DNA of 64,000 nt from Nocardia seriolae NBRC 15557 (GTDB lineage Bacteria; Actinomycetota; Actinomycetes; Mycobacteriales; Mycobacteriaceae), in assembly GCF_007990715.1 (NCBI RefSeq), contig NZ_BJWY01000006.1, positions 56,503-120,502 on the forward strand, read 5' to 3'. Below are positions 33,949-42,958 of this stretch, piece after piece. The position numbers and the translations under genes are program-made. Within the stretch, counting starts at the first letter, position 1, and every line of letters begins with the position of its first letter. The notes under the pieces were generated by a model. The model had not been told where the DNA came from and did not search any database. It was given only the letters and a program-made list of their open reading frames with translations.

Positions 33949-34620
33949 TTAGGAACCCGTTCCGGCGGGCGCGGTCTTTTTGATGTTGTAAACCTGGCCG
34001 AACCAGTTGAATTCGGCGTTGTGCTGATAGCTGGAGAACGATCGGGTGACGTAACGCTCGCTGGTCGGCCACGGATCGCCGTAGGTGATGGTCTGCGCTT
34101 CGGTGTCGTAGCCGAAGATCACGTGATTGTGGCCACCGTTGCCATCGGTCCACTGGATGTTCGTCTCGATCGGCTGGTTGGCGTCGATCTGTTGCTGCAC
34201 GCTCGACAGCTGGGTGAATGCTCGCGAGATCTGAGCGTCGAATCCTGTCTGGGCGTATCCGTGCGCCACCATCGCCAGGTCGGCCGGGTTGTTCGGGCAC
34301 TCGCCGACCGGCAGCATATTGTGCGCGGCCAGGCAGAAACCGTTCTGGCTGATGGGGTTTCCGAGAAATGCCCCGGTCGCGGCCCAGCACCACTCGTCCC
34401 GCTGCTGCACTTGCTGTCCGAAGGGCAGCGTCCTCGCACCCGGGATTTCCGAGCCCGCCTCCGGCGGCTGCGGAATGCCGAGTGTCGGCCTCACACCCTG
34501 CGGGCGATGGCCGATGGACTGCGACGGCGGTACGGGTGCGGCAGGGGGTTGCGCCGCTGCCGCTGCGCCACTCGCCGCCGAGAACGCCGCAATGGCAGCC
34601 ACACAGAACGCTTTGGTCAT
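33949..34620 (-). CDS. secreted papain-like cysteine protease (C70/C39-like)
   Basis: A 223-residue exported protein. Signal peptide about 1-23 (AAIAAFSAASGAAAAA), then a Pro-rich linker to about 60. The catalytic core has QQRDEWCWAATGAFLG near 72-87 (oxyanion Gln and nucleophile Cys), GGHNHVIFGYD near 162-172 (His) and YGDPWP near 180 (Asp), the pattern of papain-like AvrRpt2-type peptidases. Three further Cys residues may form disulphides. ATG 34620 is used. The lipoprotein gene lies 41 bp upstream on the same strand. The target is unknown. Confidence 0.85.
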   Translation of the reverse strand: MTKAFCVAAIAAFSAASGAAAAAQPPAAPVPPSQSIGHRPQGVRPTLGIPQPPEAGSEIPGARTLPFGQQVQQRDEWCWAATGAFLGNPISQNGFCLAAHNMLPVGECPNNPADLAMVAHGYAQTGFDAQISRAFTQLSSVQQQIDANQPIETNIQWTDGNGGHNHVIFGYDTEAQTITYGDPWPTSERYVTRSFSSYQHNAEFNWFGQVYNIKKTAPAGTGS

Positions 34621-34661
34621 GATCAAGGGCGTCCCTTCCGTAGTCGGTGTAGCAGAGGTCG

Positions 34662-35270
34662 TCAGCTGGCGAGTGCGGCCCGTAATTGGCTGGGGGTCAA
34701 CGACTTGCCGACCAGGTCGCGCCGCAGCTGTGATGCGATCGCCTGCGCTCCGGTCGCGGTCCAGGCGAACCAGGTGTTGGTGTGATGATCCAGCAGTAGC
34801 CGATCCCCGGGCCCGAGGTGAGTCGCCATCTCGCCCTCCTGGTTGCCCGAAGCGACCGCGTCGGGGATCTGCGATCCATCCGGGCCCACGGTGATCTCCA
34901 GGGTGTCGGGGACATCCCGGTCGTCGAAACGAACCGGGACCGCGAAATATGAGAATCGCCCGAGATGCTCGACCGCGTCATCACCCGCGAGGAACGCGGG
35001 AGCGATCACGTACACGGGCACGGTGCGCGAAGGATCTGGATGCGCCGCCCATTGGGCAGACCCCAATTGCGCTGCCGCAAACGACGACAGCAGCCTCGCG
35101 CACTGGGTGCTCGACACGGTGTCCGCGACAGCGGCCGCCTGCGCGGCAGACAAGCGCGAATCCGCACCCTGGGGTCGGGATGAACACCCGCCGACAGCCA
35201 ACAACACTGCCAGGACAATGCCGGTCGCCCCTTGCGCCAGATCCCTCGTTGCTTTCCGCTGACGGAGCAC
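34662..35270 (-). CDS. putative lipoprotein, unknown function
   Basis: A 202-residue protein starting at GTG 35270. The N-terminus is basic, then hydrophobic (GIVLAVLLAVGGCSS) with a lipobox, so the mature protein would be anchored at the Cys near 29. It contains one further Cys (SSTQCARLL). The rest is a soluble domain with no motif I recognise; LTPSQLRAALAS ends it. It directly precedes the papain-like protease gene, and the two look like an operon. An inhibitor, substrate or chaperone role is possible but unproven. Confidence 0.7.
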   Translation of the reverse strand: MLRQRKATRDLAQGATGIVLAVLLAVGGCSSRPQGADSRLSAAQAAAVADTVSSTQCARLLSSFAAAQLGSAQWAAHPDPSRTVPVYVIAPAFLAGDDAVEHLGRFSYFAVPVRFDDRDVPDTLEITVGPDGSQIPDAVASGNQEGEMATHLGPGDRLLLDHHTNTWFAWTATGAQAIASQLRRDLVGKSLTPSQLRAALAS

Positions 35271-35809
35271 AGGCGGATGCTAATCCACACCGCAGCCTGC
35301 ACTTATCCACCATCGCCATCGTCGAGCTCGCTGCGGCGAGTCGGACAATTGTCAGCGGATGCCCGACGCGATCGACCACACGCCAACCCATCAACGACCG
35401 AACAGCCGTGTCGACCAACACACTGGAATCGCAGGCATAACCGGATGCTCGGGCCTTTGGCTGTCCGAACTGACCTGGGGGGTTTTCGCCTTCCATGGCC
35501 GGTGCGGACTGGACCCGGAGGATCGCGGGAATCCCCAGTTGTGAAAGAGCCTCGGACATGAACCGGGGTAGTTGGGTCTCACCTCGGTCCAGCTCGTGGG
35601 CGATCAAACTGAACGAAGAGTTCCTCGGGGAGGGCTGAATCGGCCCGCTGCCGGGCGCGGCGCGTGACCAAGGGCACCGGTGAGGTGGGGTCGTGGGAGG
35701 GGAGGTGGTGACGTTGTGCTCTTGGGGTGGGGGTGTGGGGAACGGCAGGGTTGGAGGTAGGCGGATGCCGAATCCCTTGCCGGGATGGATGATTCGGGAG
35801 GATCAGAAG
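35271..35809. other. long stretch with no convincing gene, possible gene remnant
   Basis: About 540 bp. On the minus strand around 35530-35640, two adjacent frames give LPEELFVQFD and LIAHELDRGETQLPRFMSEALSQLGI, which read like one coding segment broken by a frameshift. No start, ribosome site or full domain can be assembled. Codon usage is weaker and GC is slightly lower than in neighbouring genes. I see nothing else. Confidence 0.4.
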
Positions 35810-36166
35810 ATGAAACCGTTGTCGGAATCGTTGCGGGATCTCGCGGCGCGGGTGCAGCAGTTCGAGGAGTCGTCGGCTGCGACCCGGGAGAAGAATGTGG
35901 CGGCGCTGCAGGCCAAGAAGGAGGATCTCGCGGCCACCTTCGGACACGAGGGGAAAGAGATCGAGAAGACCGCGGCGGAGCTGCGGGAGGCCGCGCAGAG
36001 CTGGTGGGCCGACACCCGGGAGGCGCTGGAGCGTCAGATCGGGCTGGTGCGGGCCGATTTCGAGAAGTGGCAGACCGAGCTGAAGACGCAGCATGCCACC
36101 GGGCCCGCGGCGGAGAGCAAGCCCGCCGTGGAGAGCAAGCCGGTCGAGCCGGCGGGCAAGTCCTGA
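35810..36166 (+). CDS. small helical/coiled-coil protein
   Basis: A 118-residue protein. The ATG at 35810 has GGGAGG 7 nt upstream; the in-frame ATG at 35765 would add 15 residues. Residues 1-95 are an almost unbroken charged helix with heptads (LSESLRDLAARVQQFEESS, LREAAQSWWADTREALERQI), and the last 25 are low complexity (AAESKPAVESKPVEPAGKS). It has no signal or membrane segment. The pattern is phasin- or apolipoprotein-like, and lipid-body-producing actinomycetes use such proteins, but the assignment is only suggestive. Confidence 0.72.
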   Translation: MKPLSESLRDLAARVQQFEESSAATREKNVAALQAKKEDLAATFGHEGKEIEKTAAELREAAQSWWADTREALERQIGLVRADFEKWQTELKTQHATGPAAESKPAVESKPVEPAGKS

Positions 36167-36187
36167 TCGAACACCGGTGCCCTGGAA

Positions 36188-36225
36188 CCGCGGCGGCCGT
36201 CCCCTGATCGGGTCGGCCGCCGCGG
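36188..36225. terminator. bidirectional hairpin terminator
   Basis: A perfect 12-bp stem, CCGCGGCGGCCG (36188-36199) and CGGCCGCCGCGG (36214-36225), with a 14-nt loop, lying in the 63-bp gap between the convergent coiled-coil and monooxygenase genes. Confidence 0.75.
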
Positions 36226-36229
36226 CAGG

Positions 36230-37687
36230 TCACGGGGTCGCCGCCGGTGTGCGGAGGTAGTCGGAGAGACGGAGTTTGCGGGTGCGGCGGCGGTAGCTGC
36301 GGGTGATGCCGGGCCAGTTGTTGGTGATGCGGCCGGAGGCGGTGCGGTACCAGCTGGTGCAGAAGTTCCAGGGGGTTCGGGCCAGGCGCTTCTGAAGGGC
36401 GTCGTTGAAATCACGTTCGATGTCGGGGCGGACTTCCAGGCAGGTGCCGGGCCGCTCGGCCAGAAGTTGCACCGCGTGACGGATGTAGCGGGCCTGGGAT
36501 TCGATCATGTAGATGATGGAGCCGACGCCCAGATTGGTGTTGGGGCCGTAGATCATGAACATATTGGGGAACTCGGGGACGCTGATGCCGAGGTAGGCGT
36601 GCGCGCCGTCGGACCAGACGTCGCCCAGGTTGTGGCCGCCGCGGCCGCGAATCTTCATGGGCCACAGGAATTCGGTGCCCTTGAAGCCGGTGCCGTAGAT
36701 GATGACATCGGCTTCGTGCAGGACGCCGTCGGCGGTGCGGATGCCCTCGGGGACGATCTCGGTGATCGGGGTGGTCTCGACCGAGACATTCGGCTCGCAC
36801 AGCGCGGGATAGAAGTCGCTGGAGAACAGGCCGCGTTTGCATCCGATGGGGTAGTCGGGGGTGAGCTTGGCGCGCAGGACCGGATCGGTGACCTGTTCCT
36901 CCAGATGTTTCTCGGCCATCCGGGACACCATGCGCACGATGCCGGGGAATTCGACCAGCCCCAGCGCCACGAATTCGCCGAGGATCCACCACGAGAACCG
37001 TTCGGCCACCGGCATTCCCGGAATCTCGATGAGGATCCGCTGATGGATCGGCTTGTAGTCGGTGTCGAATTTGGGCAGCACCCACGGCGCGGTGCGCTGG
37101 AACACCGTCAGATGCCCGGCCTTCGGCTGGATCTCGGGCACGTACTGGATGGCGCTGGCCCCGGTCCCGATGCAGGCCACCCGCTTCCCGGTCAGCTCGA
37201 CCTCGTGATTCCACTGCGCGGAGTGGAAGGATTCCCCGGCGAAGAGCCCGATCCCGGGAATCGACGGCATGGCCGGGCGCGACAGCTGCCCGACCGCGGG
37301 CACCAGCACGTCGGCAGTGCGGGCCACCCCGTCGGCGGTGCGCACCGTCCACCGCCCGGTCCCGGTGTCGAATTCCGCCTCGGTCACCTCGGCCCCGAAC
37401 ACGATGGAATCGAACAGCCCGTGCCGCCGCGCCACCCCGCGCATGTATTCCCAGATGTCCTCGCGCGTCGAGTACCGCTGCCGCCACTTGGGTTTGGGTT
37501 CGTGTGCGAAAGAGTACAGCGGTGACGGCACATCGCAGGCCGCGCCGGGATAGGTGTTCTCCCGCCAGACTCCGCCCAGGTCAGCGGCCTTCTCCAGGAT
37601 GGTGAACTCGCGGAAGCCATTGCGCTGCAACTCGATCGCGATGCCGAGCCCGCCGAATCCCGCACCGATGATGATGACCGACGGCAT
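36230..37687 (-). CDS. flavin-containing (Baeyer-Villiger-type) monooxygenase
   Basis: A 485-residue NADPH-flavin monooxygenase. The FAD motif IIGAGFGGLG is at 5-14, and a BVMO-type fingerprint, LFAGESFHSAQWNH, lies near 147-160 (F-x-G-x-x-x-H-x-x-x-W). The NADPH motif GTGASAIQ lies near 178, and DVIIYGTGFKGTEF is the late ATG motif. The expected reaction is insertion of oxygen next to a ketone, or a related oxygenation. It is divergent from an AraC regulator starting at 37773, which probably controls it. The ligand and substrate are unknown. Confidence 0.9.
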   Translation of the reverse strand: MPSVIIIGAGFGGLGIAIELQRNGFREFTILEKAADLGGVWRENTYPGAACDVPSPLYSFAHEPKPKWRQRYSTREDIWEYMRGVARRHGLFDSIVFGAEVTEAEFDTGTGRWTVRTADGVARTADVLVPAVGQLSRPAMPSIPGIGLFAGESFHSAQWNHEVELTGKRVACIGTGASAIQYVPEIQPKAGHLTVFQRTAPWVLPKFDTDYKPIHQRILIEIPGMPVAERFSWWILGEFVALGLVEFPGIVRMVSRMAEKHLEEQVTDPVLRAKLTPDYPIGCKRGLFSSDFYPALCEPNVSVETTPITEIVPEGIRTADGVLHEADVIIYGTGFKGTEFLWPMKIRGRGGHNLGDVWSDGAHAYLGISVPEFPNMFMIYGPNTNLGVGSIIYMIESQARYIRHAVQLLAERPGTCLEVRPDIERDFNDALQKRLARTPWNFCTSWYRTASGRITNNWPGITRSYRRRTRKLRLSDYLRTPAATP

Positions 37688-37772
37688 GTGGTGCTCCTCA
37701 CATCGAAGTCCCTTCTCAGGGTAGGAGCGAGTAGTGGGCGACCTGATCGAGAATTTCGGCCATAATCAGGCT

Positions 37773-38840
37773 ATGAGCACGGTGGCGGAGGCGGGAATCC
37801 GGGATTGGGACTTCCCGCGCGGCGTGGCGAGCGTCGTTCTCATGGTGGGGTTCGCCCGCGAGTACGGGGTCCCGACGGCCCGCATGCTGCACGGCAGCGG
37901 CCTCACCGAGAAACAGCTGGCGGACCCGGACGCGCAGATCGACGCGCACACCGAGCTCGCGGTGATCCGGAACCTGGTGCGGGAGCTGGGCGTCCGGCCG
38001 AACCTGGGGTTGGAGGTGGGGCGGCGGTATCGGATCTCCACCTTCGGCATCTTCGGATTCGCCTGCGTCTCCAGCCCCACCCTCGGCGAGGCCATCTCCT
38101 TCGCGCTGCGCTTCCTGGAGCTGAGTTTCACCTTCTGTATTCCGGCCGCCCGTTGGCAGCCGGGCGAATTCGTGGCCCGCATCCACGACGAGCGGGTGCC
38201 CGTCGATGTGCGGCGCTTCCTGGTGGAGCGCGATGTGACGGCCATGCACCAGGTGCTGTCGGACCTGCTCGGCCACCGCGTCGAGCTGCTGCGCGCCGAC
38301 TTCGATTTCCCGGCCCCGTCCGATCTCGGCCTCTACACCGAAATCTACGGTCTGGAACCGCATTTCGGCCAGCCCTACACCGCCTTCAGGCTGGATCCGG
38401 CGATGCTCGAGCAGCCGCTGCCGCAGGCCAACGAGCACACCTGGGCCATGTGCCTGGCCCAGTGCCGGGACCTGGTCGAGCGCCGCCGCGCCCGCACCGG
38501 CATCGCGGCCGAGGTGCGGGGGCTGCTGGTCCCGCGCGGCGGCCTGGACGGATTCGCCGCGCCACCCGGAATCGATTCCGTGGCAAGGGATCTCAATATG
38601 AGCACCCGCACCCTGCGCCGCCACCTGGACGCCGCGGGCACCAGCTACCGGCAGCTGCTGGACGAGGTGCGCCGCGCGCTCGCGGAGGAAATGCTCACCG
38701 CCACACCGCTTTCGGTGAGCGATGTGGCGATCCGGCTGGGTTACGCGGAGGCGTCCACCTTCATCCACGCCTTCAAGCGGTGGACCGGGACCACCCCGTC
38801 GGTCTACCGGCGCGGCGCGCTCACTCAGCCGGTTCGCTGA
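37773..38840 (+). CDS. AraC family transcriptional regulator (OruR/ArgR-like)
   Basis: A 355-residue regulator with an Arabinose_bd N-terminal domain of the type found in OruR/MmsR-like AraC proteins (GFAREYGVPTARMLHGSGL; LGLEVGRRYRISTFGIFGFA) and a C-terminal double HTH (about 265-350): VARDLNMSTRTLRRHLDAAGTSYRQLLDEVR and VAIRLGYAEASTFIHAFKRW. I used the ATG of MSTVAEAG. It is divergent from the monooxygenase gene, so it is the likely activator. Its end overlaps the convergent phosphoesterase gene by 20 bp. Confidence 0.9.
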   Translation: MSTVAEAGIRDWDFPRGVASVVLMVGFAREYGVPTARMLHGSGLTEKQLADPDAQIDAHTELAVIRNLVRELGVRPNLGLEVGRRYRISTFGIFGFACVSSPTLGEAISFALRFLELSFTFCIPAARWQPGEFVARIHDERVPVDVRRFLVERDVTAMHQVLSDLLGHRVELLRADFDFPAPSDLGLYTEIYGLEPHFGQPYTAFRLDPAMLEQPLPQANEHTWAMCLAQCRDLVERRRARTGIAAEVRGLLVPRGGLDGFAAPPGIDSVARDLNMSTRTLRRHLDAAGTSYRQLLDEVRRALAEEMLTATPLSVSDVAIRLGYAEASTFIHAFKRWTGTTPSVYRRGALTQPVR

Positions 38841-39600
38841 GCCAGCCGCCCATGCCGACGGGACGGAACATGGACAGCAGTCCGGCGTCGGTAATGGAGT
38901 GGAACACCAGCGACGGATCCGGCGCGAAGTCGATCGGCACGTGTCCCGGTGCGGCCGTTTCCCATTCGCAGCCGATGGTGGAGGACACGCTGGGCGCGAC
39001 GATCAGCGGCTTGCCCGCGAACATGGTCATGATCCCCGCGTGCACGTGCCCGGTGAGGACGGCGGCGATGCGCGCGTCACCCGCCACGATCTCGGCCAGG
39101 CGCTCGGGATTGGTGAGCCGGATGGGGTCGCAGACGGTGGACTGCACGGCCCGCGGCGGATGGTGCATGGCGATCAGCACCACGTCATCGGCGGGCGTCT
39201 GTTCCAGGACGTCCCCGAGGAAGGCGTAGGTGACCTCGTCGAGGTGGCCCTCGGGCTTGCCGGGAATGCTGGAGTCGAGCAGGGCCAGGGTCACGCCGTC
39301 GCCGCGGTGCACATTGTTGATGGGCTCGTAGCTCGGGTCCTGGCCGAAGAGCACCTGCCGCATATTGCCGCGGTCGTCGTGATTGCCGGGCAGCACCAGC
39401 ACGGGAACGTCGGCGGCGAAGGCCGCGCGCGCCTGCCGGTACTCGTCGACCTCGCCCTCGTCGGTGATGTCACCGGTGACGAGGATGACGTCCGGTCGCT
39501 GCGGCAGCTCGGCGAGGAAGGCCATGACCCGTTCGGCGCGTTCGACATTGCGCGTACCCATGTTGAAGTGGGTGTCACTGAGCTGAGCCAGCAGAACCAT
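38821..39600 (-). CDS. metallophosphoesterase (cyclic-nucleotide phosphodiesterase-like)
   Basis: A 259-residue class III phosphodiesterase-type enzyme. All metal-binding motifs are present: SDTHFN (D-x-H) near 8, GDITDEG near 43, GNHDDR near 72, MHHPP near 145 and GHVHAG near 184. The set and length fit CpdA/Rv0805-like cAMP phosphodiesterases, although these also act on other phosphodiesters. No membrane segment is present. It is on its own and overlaps the AraC gene tail to tail. Confidence 0.9.
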   Translation of the reverse strand: MVLLAQLSDTHFNMGTRNVERAERVMAFLAELPQRPDVILVTGDITDEGEVDEYRQARAAFAADVPVLVLPGNHDDRGNMRQVLFGQDPSYEPINNVHRGDGVTLALLDSSIPGKPEGHLDEVTYAFLGDVLEQTPADDVVLIAMHHPPRAVQSTVCDPIRLTNPERLAEIVAGDARIAAVLTGHVHAGIMTMFAGKPLIVAPSVSSTIGCEWETAAPGHVPIDFAPDPSLVFHSITDAGLLSMFRPVGMGGWLSEPAE

Positions 39601-39735
39601 CGGCGTTCGCTTTCTGTGAAGGGCCGCATCTTTGCGCCCGGGCGTGCCGCCGCACCGCGGTCACCCCCAACAGGCTAATTGACCTGCCCCGATGTACACC
39701 CGGTGAGACCCGCCACCCAATATAGCGAACCAATA

Positions 39736-40542
39736 TCAATGCGAGGTCGGGGTGATGCCGGTCATGAGTTCGCTTGCGCTGCTCAATAGTTGCCGCGGGT
39801 CGTCGGTGATCGGCGTCGGACCGGGTTGCCAGAAATCCGCTCCCGGGTCGGCCTCGAGTTCCAGTAGACCATTCGGACGCCAGGGGGCGTCCAGGGTCAA
39901 ACGCCACGAATGCAGATGGGTGCGGGCGAACGCGCCGGACTTGTCGAAGAGGGGGTCGCCGACGATGGGGTGGCCGATCCAGGCCAGGTGCACGCGGATC
40001 TGATGGCGGCGGCCGGTCAGGGGGCGCAGCGCCAGCACGGTGTGCGCGTCGGTACGGGCGACGGTCGCGAACTCGGTGATCGACAGATAGTTCTTGCCCG
40101 CGAGCACATCCCGCGCGTCGACGAGCCAGGTGTCGCCCTCGCGGCGGATGCTCTCGCGGGGTGCGGCGATGCGGACCCGGTTCTTGCGGCCGACGCTCAG
40201 CGGCAGGTCGATGACGCCGCGGTCGGGCAGGCCGGTCGAGGCGGTGACGGCCAGGTACGCCTTGCCCGCGGTGCGCTTGTTGAACTGCCGGGTCAGCACG
40301 CCGTGCGCGGGCAATTCCTTGGCCAGCAGCACCAGACCCGAGGTGACCTTGTCGATCCGATGCACCGGGTAGAGCGTCTCGCCCTGTGCCGCCGCCATTT
40401 CCACGATGTCGGTGTCGTGGCGCTCGCCCGTCACCGAGATGCCGGCGGGCTTGTTCAATGCCAAGACCGCCGCATCCTCGAGGATCAGGCACTGTTCGCG
40501 CAGTTCGGGCCACGATGTCTCCACCGCGCCCAGACTAGTCAA
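39736..40542 (-). CDS. RluA-family RNA pseudouridine synthase
   Basis: A 268-residue pseudouridine synthase. The catalytic motif HRIDKVTSGLVLLAK near 62-76 holds the nucleophilic Asp. The RluA pattern GKAYLAV and LRPLTGRRHQIRVHLAWIGHPIVGD follow. There is no N-terminal S4 domain, so it is a short RluA type; whether the target is rRNA or tRNA cannot be told. It starts 3 bp after the stop of the DGAT gene on the same strand, so they are likely co-transcribed even though the functions seem unrelated. Confidence 0.93.
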   Translation of the reverse strand: MTSLGAVETSWPELREQCLILEDAAVLALNKPAGISVTGERHDTDIVEMAAAQGETLYPVHRIDKVTSGLVLLAKELPAHGVLTRQFNKRTAGKAYLAVTASTGLPDRGVIDLPLSVGRKNRVRIAAPRESIRREGDTWLVDARDVLAGKNYLSITEFATVARTDAHTVLALRPLTGRRHQIRVHLAWIGHPIVGDPLFDKSGAFARTHLHSWRLTLDAPWRPNGLLELEADPGADFWQPGPTPITDDPRQLLSSASELMTGITPTSH

Positions 40543-40545
40543 GGG

Positions 40546-41904
40546 TCAGGCGGTGGCCTTTTCGAGCTCGGCCAGGCCGTTCTCCAGATGGTCGATCATG
40601 CGATCCAGATCCGGCACGGTGCGGCGGCAGCCGACCAGGCCGAAATCGAGATTGTCGCCATTGGTGGTCAGCGTGATGTTCATGGCCTGCGATTCGAACG
40701 GAATCGAGAGCGGGTAGTTGGCGTCCAGCCGCGCGCCCTGCATGTAGACCGGCTTGCGCGGCCCCGGCACATTCGAGATCACCAGGTTGAACGGCATGCG
40801 CGGCAAGGCTTCGAAGCCCGGTAGCAGTGACACCCCGAGCGGCGTCATGAGCGCGGCCGACAGCAGCATGGCCTCCAGCTTCGGCAATTGCGTGAACACC
40901 TGCTTGGCGTCGCGCATGGAGGTGCGGATGGTCTCGAGCCGTTCGGCCGGATCCGCGATGTGGGTCCCGAGATTCGCCAGGCAGGCCGCGACCATATTGC
41001 CCTCGGAGGTATCGGATTCGCCGGCGCTGCGAATATTGACCGGCACCATGGCGATCAGCGGCTCGTCCGGCAGCGCGTCGCGTTCGAGCAGGTAGGCGCG
41101 CAGGGCCGCCGCGCTCATGGCCAGCACCACGTCATTGACCGTCGCGCCGGTGGCCGGCCGCACGGCATTGATGCGCTCCAGCGGCCACGACCGCACCGCG
41201 ATCCGCCGCGCCCCGCCGATGGAGGTGTTGAACAGCGTGCGCGGCGCGGTCATGGGCAGGGTGAGCCGCCCGTCGATGGCGCCCCGCAACGGCGCGGCGA
41301 TCGAACCGGCCCCGCGCAGCAGGCGCGGCACGGCGGCGCGCATTTGCGTCCAAGGGCTTTCGGGTCGGGCGCTGTCGTCGCGGAGCACCGGCGGCGTGCC
41401 CCACGGGACGTTCAACCGCGAGTCGAAGGGGTCGTCGGTGAGGGTGCGCTGCAGCAGCCGCATGGCCGAGACGCCGTCGATGAGGGCGTGGTGCATCTTC
41501 ATGTAGATCGCGAAGCGGCCGTCGGACAGGCCCTCGATGAGCCGGCCCTCCCACAGCGGGCGGTGCCGGTCCAGCAGGATGCCGTGCAGGCGCTCGGTGA
41601 GATCCAGCAGATCGGCCATGCCGCCCGGGCCGGGCAGGGCGGATCGGCGCAGGTGGTAGCCCATGTCCACGGTCTCGGCATGGGACCAGGCGAGACTGGA
41701 GAACCCGCCGAGCAGGCGGCTGGGCTTGCGGCGGAAGCGGGTGCGCACCTCGGTCTCGGCGGCCATGGCCGTGAAGAGCTCGTGGGTGTAGTCGGGGCCC
41801 GCGTCGGCGGGCGGCTCGAACAGTTGCAGACCACCCACGTGCATGGGGTGTTCGCGGGATTCGATGGCGAGGAAGATCGCGTCGAGTGGATTGAGCAGGT
41901 CCAT
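40546..41904 (-). CDS. wax ester synthase/acyl-CoA:diacylglycerol acyltransferase
   Basis: A 452-residue WS/DGAT enzyme that joins acyl-CoA to diacylglycerol or a fatty alcohol, forming storage lipid. The active-site motif MHHALIDGVS near 137 (HHxxxDG) is intact, and NVPGPRKPVYMQGA near 390 is the second family motif. The N-terminus, MDLLNPLDAIFLAIESREHPMHVGG, is typical, and fixes the start at ATG 41904. This class is abundant in mycolic acid bacteria that store triacylglycerol. Confidence 0.93.
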   Translation of the reverse strand: MDLLNPLDAIFLAIESREHPMHVGGLQLFEPPADAGPDYTHELFTAMAAETEVRTRFRRKPSRLLGGFSSLAWSHAETVDMGYHLRRSALPGPGGMADLLDLTERLHGILLDRHRPLWEGRLIEGLSDGRFAIYMKMHHALIDGVSAMRLLQRTLTDDPFDSRLNVPWGTPPVLRDDSARPESPWTQMRAAVPRLLRGAGSIAAPLRGAIDGRLTLPMTAPRTLFNTSIGGARRIAVRSWPLERINAVRPATGATVNDVVLAMSAAALRAYLLERDALPDEPLIAMVPVNIRSAGESDTSEGNMVAACLANLGTHIADPAERLETIRTSMRDAKQVFTQLPKLEAMLLSAALMTPLGVSLLPGFEALPRMPFNLVISNVPGPRKPVYMQGARLDANYPLSIPFESQAMNITLTTNGDNLDFGLVGCRRTVPDLDRMIDHLENGLAELEKATA

Positions 41905-41993
41905 GGGGGTCGCCTCAGACGTGTGGGCAAGACTGCCCGGGGCGGACACGGAATGGCGACGCTGCCCCCGTTGCGTAACGATGAATCAGGCTA

Positions 41994-42731
41994 TCACTGT
42001 ATATGATTCGGCTCACTCCCACCGGATAAGCAAACTCCTGGCATCACCCGATGCAGCGGGCGCGCGGTGAAGGCCATGGCGACGGTGGTGCGGCGGCCGT
42101 TCACGAAGGGGTGCACCCGGTGCAGGGTGGTGTCGGCGCGCATCAGGTAGAGGTCGCCCGGATACAGCTCCCAGGACCGAATCGGGTTGCGCGTCAGGGT
42201 TCGATAGATGTCGGCGTGGTCCCAGTCGCGGCGGGTGTGGGCCACCGTCTGGACGAAGCCGCCGTCGGACAGGGGCGGGCACTCGACCACCAGGACGAGA
42301 GCGAAAGCATAGTCGTCCCAATGCCATTGGCCGACCGAGTCGTCGTGGTGCAGGCGGCTGACGGTGTAGCGGCGGGCGTCCGGACAGGGCAGCACGGGTT
42401 CCGCGGTGATCATGGACAGGCTGTGCCGCAAGGGTTCACAGTCGTAGAGCCCCGGGATGCAGGACGCGTGCGCCGCCACCTCCTGCTCGGTCAGGTCCAC
42501 CTGCCCGCGCTCGCCGCCCTCGCCCTCGGGCAGCAGTTCGCCCCACTGGCGGTGATGGTCGAGCAGGGCCAGCGCCTCGGCCGCCAGCGTGCGTTTGACC
42601 CGGTGCGGGAGCAGGAAGCTCAGCCGCGCTATTCCGGTCTCCGCCAACCGGTTCCGCGCGTGCGCGAGGGCGGAGGGATCCACCTTCCGCAAGTGCTTCT
42701 GCGCCACGTCGACCGTGCTGTGAACCTGCAC
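41994..42731 (-). CDS. 2-oxoglutarate/Fe(II) oxygenase-like protein (HalD/BesD-like fold)
   Basis: A 245-residue cupin-fold oxygenase-like protein. The iron motif reads GQWHWDDYAF near 133-142, a His-x-Asp, with the distal His probably in HRVHPF near 203 and the 2-oxoglutarate Arg in GRRTTVAM. The layout resembles the HalD/BesD radical halogenase family, but halogenases have Gly where this has Asp, so hydroxylation is the better prediction. GTG 42731 has AAGGG upstream and removes an unlikely 46-residue extension. The substrate is unknown. Confidence 0.72.
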   Translation of the reverse strand: MQVHSTVDVAQKHLRKVDPSALAHARNRLAETGIARLSFLLPHRVKRTLAAEALALLDHHRQWGELLPEGEGGERGQVDLTEQEVAAHASCIPGLYDCEPLRHSLSMITAEPVLPCPDARRYTVSRLHHDDSVGQWHWDDYAFALVLVVECPPLSDGGFVQTVAHTRRDWDHADIYRTLTRNPIRSWELYPGDLYLMRADTTLHRVHPFVNGRRTTVAMAFTARPLHRVMPGVCLSGGSEPNHIQ

Positions 42732-42958
42732 CGCGCACGCCCTTTCACCCGGCCGTCTCGCGAACGGCCTCACCGCCGAAAAGACCGGGCCGCGCCCCCG
42801 GACGACCCTTCTCACGATTGTAATTCGTTGCCCGGCAACGACTATGGAATCCGGTTGCCGGTTGATCACGATCTGAAACGCGAACGGTCAACCGGACTCG
42901 CCGAGCCGACGCGGATTCGCGCGGCCGCCCCGGGCACGCCGGTAGCTTGATATTCGCT

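Noticed and set aside
36230..38840. A steroid-degradation cluster around the monooxygenase/AraC pair
   Set aside because: Only these two genes fit; no other steroid or ring-cleavage genes are adjacent.
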